A DNA stretch of 15,227 nucleotides, taken from contig DVJH01000143.1 of NCBI GenBank assembly GCA_018710795.1, positions 1-15,227 of the forward strand. The letters are read 5' to 3'. The notes below the pieces were generated by a model. It had not been told where the DNA came from, did not search any database, and saw only the letters and a list, made by a program, of their open reading frames with translations. This stretch comes from Candidatus Galligastranaerophilus gallistercoris. GTDB lineage: Bacteria > Cyanobacteriota > Vampirovibrionia > Gastranaerophilales > Gastranaerophilaceae. Numbering within the stretch: the first letter of the stretch is position 1; every line of letters starts with the position of its first letter. Both the position numbers and the translations under genes were made by a program. Shown here one piece after another: positions 12,959 to 15,227 of this stretch.

Positions 12959-14368
12959 ATGACATTAATAACGATTGATTATAAGAATGTTTCAAATAAA
13001 GTTATCGGCGATGAATTCGGTCTTGATATCGAAAGCGAATTCGGCGTTTATGCGCCTAAAATCGAAGATATAATTAAAAACCTTAACTTTAATAAAGATA
13101 AACAGGGCGCCTGGCTTCAATGGATGAATTTGGGATATAACGAAGAGACCTTATGGTATGTTAAAGAATATGCCGCCATGGTTGAAGGGCGCTTTGATAA
13201 TGTTCTTGTGCTCGGTATAGGCGGTTCCGCCCTCGGCGCTATCGCATTTTGCCATGCGCTTTTAAAACCTCACTGGAATTTATTATCAAAAGAAGAAAGA
13301 GGGGGATATCCGAGGATATTTTTCCTTGATAACATTGATCCGGATGAAATAAACGGGCTATTGGATATTCTTGATTTAAGAAAAACCCTTGTAAACGTTA
13401 TCACAAAATCAGGTTCAACGGCAGAAACCATGAGCCAGTTTATGATAATAAAAGACAGAATGCAAAACCTTCTGGGGGATGATTACAGGAAAAATATCGT
13501 TGCAACAACGGATAAACAATCGGGTATCTTAAGACAAATTGCAAATGAAGAAGGGTATAAAACATTTGTTGTGCCGGATGACGTGGGCGGCAGATTTTCC
13601 GTTTTTTCACCCGTAGGTTTAGTCCCTATGGCGCTTGTCGGCGTAGATATTGATGAAATTATGAACGGTATTAAAACAATGGATTTAGCTTTAAAAAATA
13701 CCGAAATCAATAAAAATATTGCCGCTCAAAATGCACTTATTCATTATTTAATGGATACGCAAAAGGGACATTATATAACCGTTATGATGCCTTATTCTTC
13801 AAGATTAAAATATGTTTCCGACTGGTTTGTTCAGTTATGGGCGGAATCTTTGGGTAAAGAATTTGATAAAGAAGGAAATAAAGTAAACGTTGGTCCTACA
13901 CCCATTAAAGCATTGGGTGCCACGGATCAGCATTCGCAAATCCAGTTGTACAACGAAGGCAAACACGATAAAGTAATTAATTTTATAAGAGTTGATGAAT
14001 TTGATACTACTCTTGAAATTCCGAAAATATTTGATTGCACGGGTGTCAATTATCTCGGCGGAAAAACGATTAACGAGCTGATTAACGCCGAAGCCGATGC
14101 AACCGCGGTTGCGCTTACCGATTTTAAACGCCCCAATATTACGATTCATCTTCCTAAAGTTAATGCTTATTATCTGGCGCAGCTTTTCTATATGCTTGAA
14201 ATGCAAACTGCAATTGCGGGCGAGTTGTATAATATTAACGCATTTAACCAGCCCGGTGTCGAACAGGCAAAAAATTATACATACGCTCTTATGGGGCGCT
14301 CCGGGTATGAAGAATCAAGACACGAGCTTGAAGAAAAAATCGGTATAAAAGAAGAAATAAAATCATAA
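12959..14368 (+). CDS. pgi: Glucose-6-phosphate isomerase
   Basis: Cytoplasmic glycolytic enzyme of 469 residues interconverting glucose-6-phosphate and fructose-6-phosphate. From the ATG at 12959: VLGIGGSALGA (84-94) and TKSGST (149-154) bind the sugar phosphate; DDVGGRFSVFSP (207-218) is the first family signature; QLWAESLGKE (292-301) holds the catalytic Glu296; DQHSQIQLYNEG (323-334) holds His325; and NQPGVEQAKNY (430-440) holds Lys438. The shorter, bacterial-type length resembles the Bacillus/Thermotoga group rather than the ~550-residue E. coli form. A TTG 48 bases upstream extends the frame, but AAGGA seven bases before the ATG and the promoter position (start about 12940) exclude it. 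It stands alone between a strong promoter and a strong terminator. Confidence 0.97.
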   Translation: MTLITIDYKNVSNKVIGDEFGLDIESEFGVYAPKIEDIIKNLNFNKDKQGAWLQWMNLGYNEETLWYVKEYAAMVEGRFDNVLVLGIGGSALGAIAFCHALLKPHWNLLSKEERGGYPRIFFLDNIDPDEINGLLDILDLRKTLVNVITKSGSTAETMSQFMIIKDRMQNLLGDDYRKNIVATTDKQSGILRQIANEEGYKTFVVPDDVGGRFSVFSPVGLVPMALVGVDIDEIMNGIKTMDLALKNTEINKNIAAQNALIHYLMDTQKGHYITVMMPYSSRLKYVSDWFVQLWAESLGKEFDKEGNKVNVGPTPIKALGATDQHSQIQLYNEGKHDKVINFIRVDEFDTTLEIPKIFDCTGVNYLGGKTINELINAEADATAVALTDFKRPNITIHLPKVNAYYLAQLFYMLEMQTAIAGELYNINAFNQPGVEQAKNYTYALMGRSGYEESRHELEEKIGIKEEIKS

Positions 14369-14371
14369 AAT

Positions 14372-14401
14372 AAAAACCGAAAGAATTTCTTTCGGTTTTT
14401 A
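14372..14401 (+). terminator. Bidirectional terminator between pgi and the small membrane protein gene
   Basis: AAAAACCGAAAGAA and TTCTTTCGGTTTTT form a long stem around a central T, four bases after the pgi stop, with a T run on the + strand and the matching A run giving a U tract on the minus strand. It serves both pgi and the convergent gene ending at 14420. Confidence 0.88.
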
Positions 14402-14419
14402 TCTATTTTTATGTTTTTT

Positions 14420-14731
14420 TTAAGCGTATAAAGTTTGTTCCTGTGCGGCTGCTTCATTATCCGCATTTTTATTATTGTTTAATGCTGCCGCAACAAGTGC
14501 AACTGCCGCTATGCCTCCGCCGATTAAAGCCGCAATTTTTCCTTTTGATAAGTTTTTTGTTGCCGCGTCTTTTATAACCGTAAGCGCCGTTGTTCCCGTT
14601 TTTGCAAGTTCGTTTTTATTTGCCAGAACTAATTCTGCAGTGTCCCCTGCTTTTTTAATTCCGCTTGTTGCCGTTTGTGATACTAATCCGCCAATTGCGC
14701 TTTGTGTATGCAGCCCTACATTTGCCACCAT
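14420..14731 (-). CDS. Small single-pass membrane protein of unknown function
   Basis: A 103-residue protein I do not recognise. Residues 1-63 are Ala/Thr/Gly-rich and mildly amphipathic (GLVSQTATSGIKKAGDTAEL and a following helix). KIAALIGGGIAAVALVAAAL (65-84) is a glycine-containing hydrophobic segment long enough to cross the membrane, followed by an Asn/Ala-rich acidic tail. There is no cleavable signal. It resembles small membrane-tethered structural or phage-like proteins only in composition. AGGAAGG lies about a dozen bases before the ATG. It follows miaB on the same strand with 106 bases between and ends at the shared terminator, so it may be expressed alone or with miaB. Confidence 0.7.
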   Translation of the reverse strand: MVANVGLHTQSAIGGLVSQTATSGIKKAGDTAELVLANKNELAKTGTTALTVIKDAATKNLSKGKIAALIGGGIAAVALVAAALNNNKNADNEAAAQEQTLYA

Positions 14732-14756
14732 TTTTCTAACCTTCCTCTATTTTTTC

Positions 14757-14821
14757 GTTACATATTATTATTAAAAAAATCATCGAATAAATATTGCGCA
14801 AAAATAAAATTAATACGTAAC
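14757..14821. repeat. Inverted repeat flanking an AT-rich gap
   Basis: GTTACATATTA (14757-14767) and TAATACGTAAC (14811-14821) are inverted copies differing at one base, separated by 43 bases of AT-rich DNA between miaB and the small membrane protein gene. They could be a regulatory dyad or a loose RNA stem. No terminator U tract follows on either strand. Confidence 0.35.
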
Positions 14822-14837
14822 AATTCTTTATATAATT

Positions 14838-15227
14838 TTATATTTCTTCCCCAAAAAGGCACCAGGTTGACGCTTTATTCAGCTTTACGGAAACAAAATC
14901 CCCAACCTTATATTTGTCTGATTCAAAATGAACAACTTTGTTGTTTCTCAATCTGCCTTCCAAAATTCTTTTGTTGTTTTCAAATTTTTCTTTTTCAACA
15001 AGAACTTCTAAAATTTTTCCCGTATATTTTTTATTTGAATTGAACGATGCTTCTTTAACCGCTTCGTTTAATTCGGATAATCTTCTTTTTTTGATATCAT
15101 CGGGGATAAATTTATCAACCATTTTGCCCGCAGGGGTATTTGGCCTCGGGGAATATGCGGCGGTATTTGAATAATCAAGAGATAATTCTTTAATCATTTT
15201 TATCGTATCCTGAAATTCTTCTTCGGT
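14838..15227 (-). CDS. miaB: tRNA-2-methylthio-N6-dimethylallyladenosine synthase, C-terminal part
   Basis: The last 129 codons of a radical-SAM methylthiotransferase that modifies A37 of tRNAs reading UNN codons. The frame is open to the right edge, beginning TEEEFQDTIKM, so an internal ATG at 15197 is not the start. AYSPRPNTPAGKM is the conserved end of the radical-SAM barrel in MiaB. The following helix (IKKRRLSELNEAV) leads to a C-terminal TRAM domain (about the last 65 residues: KYTGKILEVLVE, then ILEGRLRNNKVVHFE, then VGDFVSVKLNKAS). The N-terminal and radical-SAM Cys motifs lie outside the window. The YSPRPNTPA context separates MiaB from RimO and MtaB with fair confidence. Confidence 0.9.
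   Translation of the reverse strand, partial: TEEEFQDTIKMIKELSLDYSNTAAYSPRPNTPAGKMVDKFIPDDIKKRRLSELNEAVKEASFNSNKKYTGKILEVLVEKEKFENNKRILEGRLRNNKVVHFESDKYKVGDFVSVKLNKASTWCLFGEEI

Noticed and set aside
1..15227. CRISPR array, insertion sequence or prophage
   Set aside because: No regularly spaced direct repeats, no transposase or phage structural gene motifs and no flanking target duplications were seen.

Overview
The window is AT-rich, densely packed bacterial chromosome. The coding style (rplU and rpmA overlapping directly, with no ysxB/prp gene between them, and a bL27 that lacks the cleavable N-terminal extension of Firmicutes) points away from Firmicutes. The low GC, short intergenic gaps, strictly fermentative-looking gene set and one small conserved-looking protein of unknown function fit an uncultured gut lineage such as Vampirovibrionia/Gastranaerophilales (Melainabacteria). 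That placement is inference only; no taxonomic marker in the window settles it.

Region 1 (1-4047, leftward) is a surface-glycan operon. From its promoter it reads: Stealth-type sugar-phosphate transferase, GT-B glycosyltransferase, GT8 glycosyltransferase, capsular-polysaccharide-synthesis (Caps_synth/GT32-like) transferase, and the start of a GT2 glycosyltransferase cut by the window edge. Genes overlap or nearly abut. Upstream, a consensus promoter flanked by two palindromes faces a divergent XRE regulator gene (4186-4512), suggesting local repression of the glycan operon.

Region 2 (4515-9136) is a mosaic of single genes: a secreted protein with a glycine-rich hydrophobic tail and a structured-looking leader RNA; a PLP aminotransferase; an iron-sulfur flavoprotein-like reductase preceded by an out-of-frame Tat signal peptide; about 350 bp without a confident gene ending in an intrinsic terminator; a hexapeptide acetyltransferase; and an aspartate/glutamate racemase.

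Region 3 (9159-11957, leftward) is housekeeping: a lipoyl/octanoyl transferase overlapping a compact class I fumarase, then rplU-rpmA from a consensus promoter with a hairpin leader, then tRNA-Asp(GTC) with its own promoter and a strong terminator.

Region 4 (11981-15227) holds a small unknown protein gene (possibly leaderless), a soluble histidine-kinase-like protein with a degenerate ATP lid, pgi with a consensus promoter and palindrome, a small single-membrane-segment protein, and the 3' part of miaB.

The most interesting items are the operator-like architecture between the glycan operon and the XRE gene, the Tat leader separated from its flavoprotein by one base, the leader RNA at 5226-5348, and the unexplained + strand terminator at 7758. 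I found no CRISPR array, insertion sequence, prophage or clearly new multi-gene defence system.
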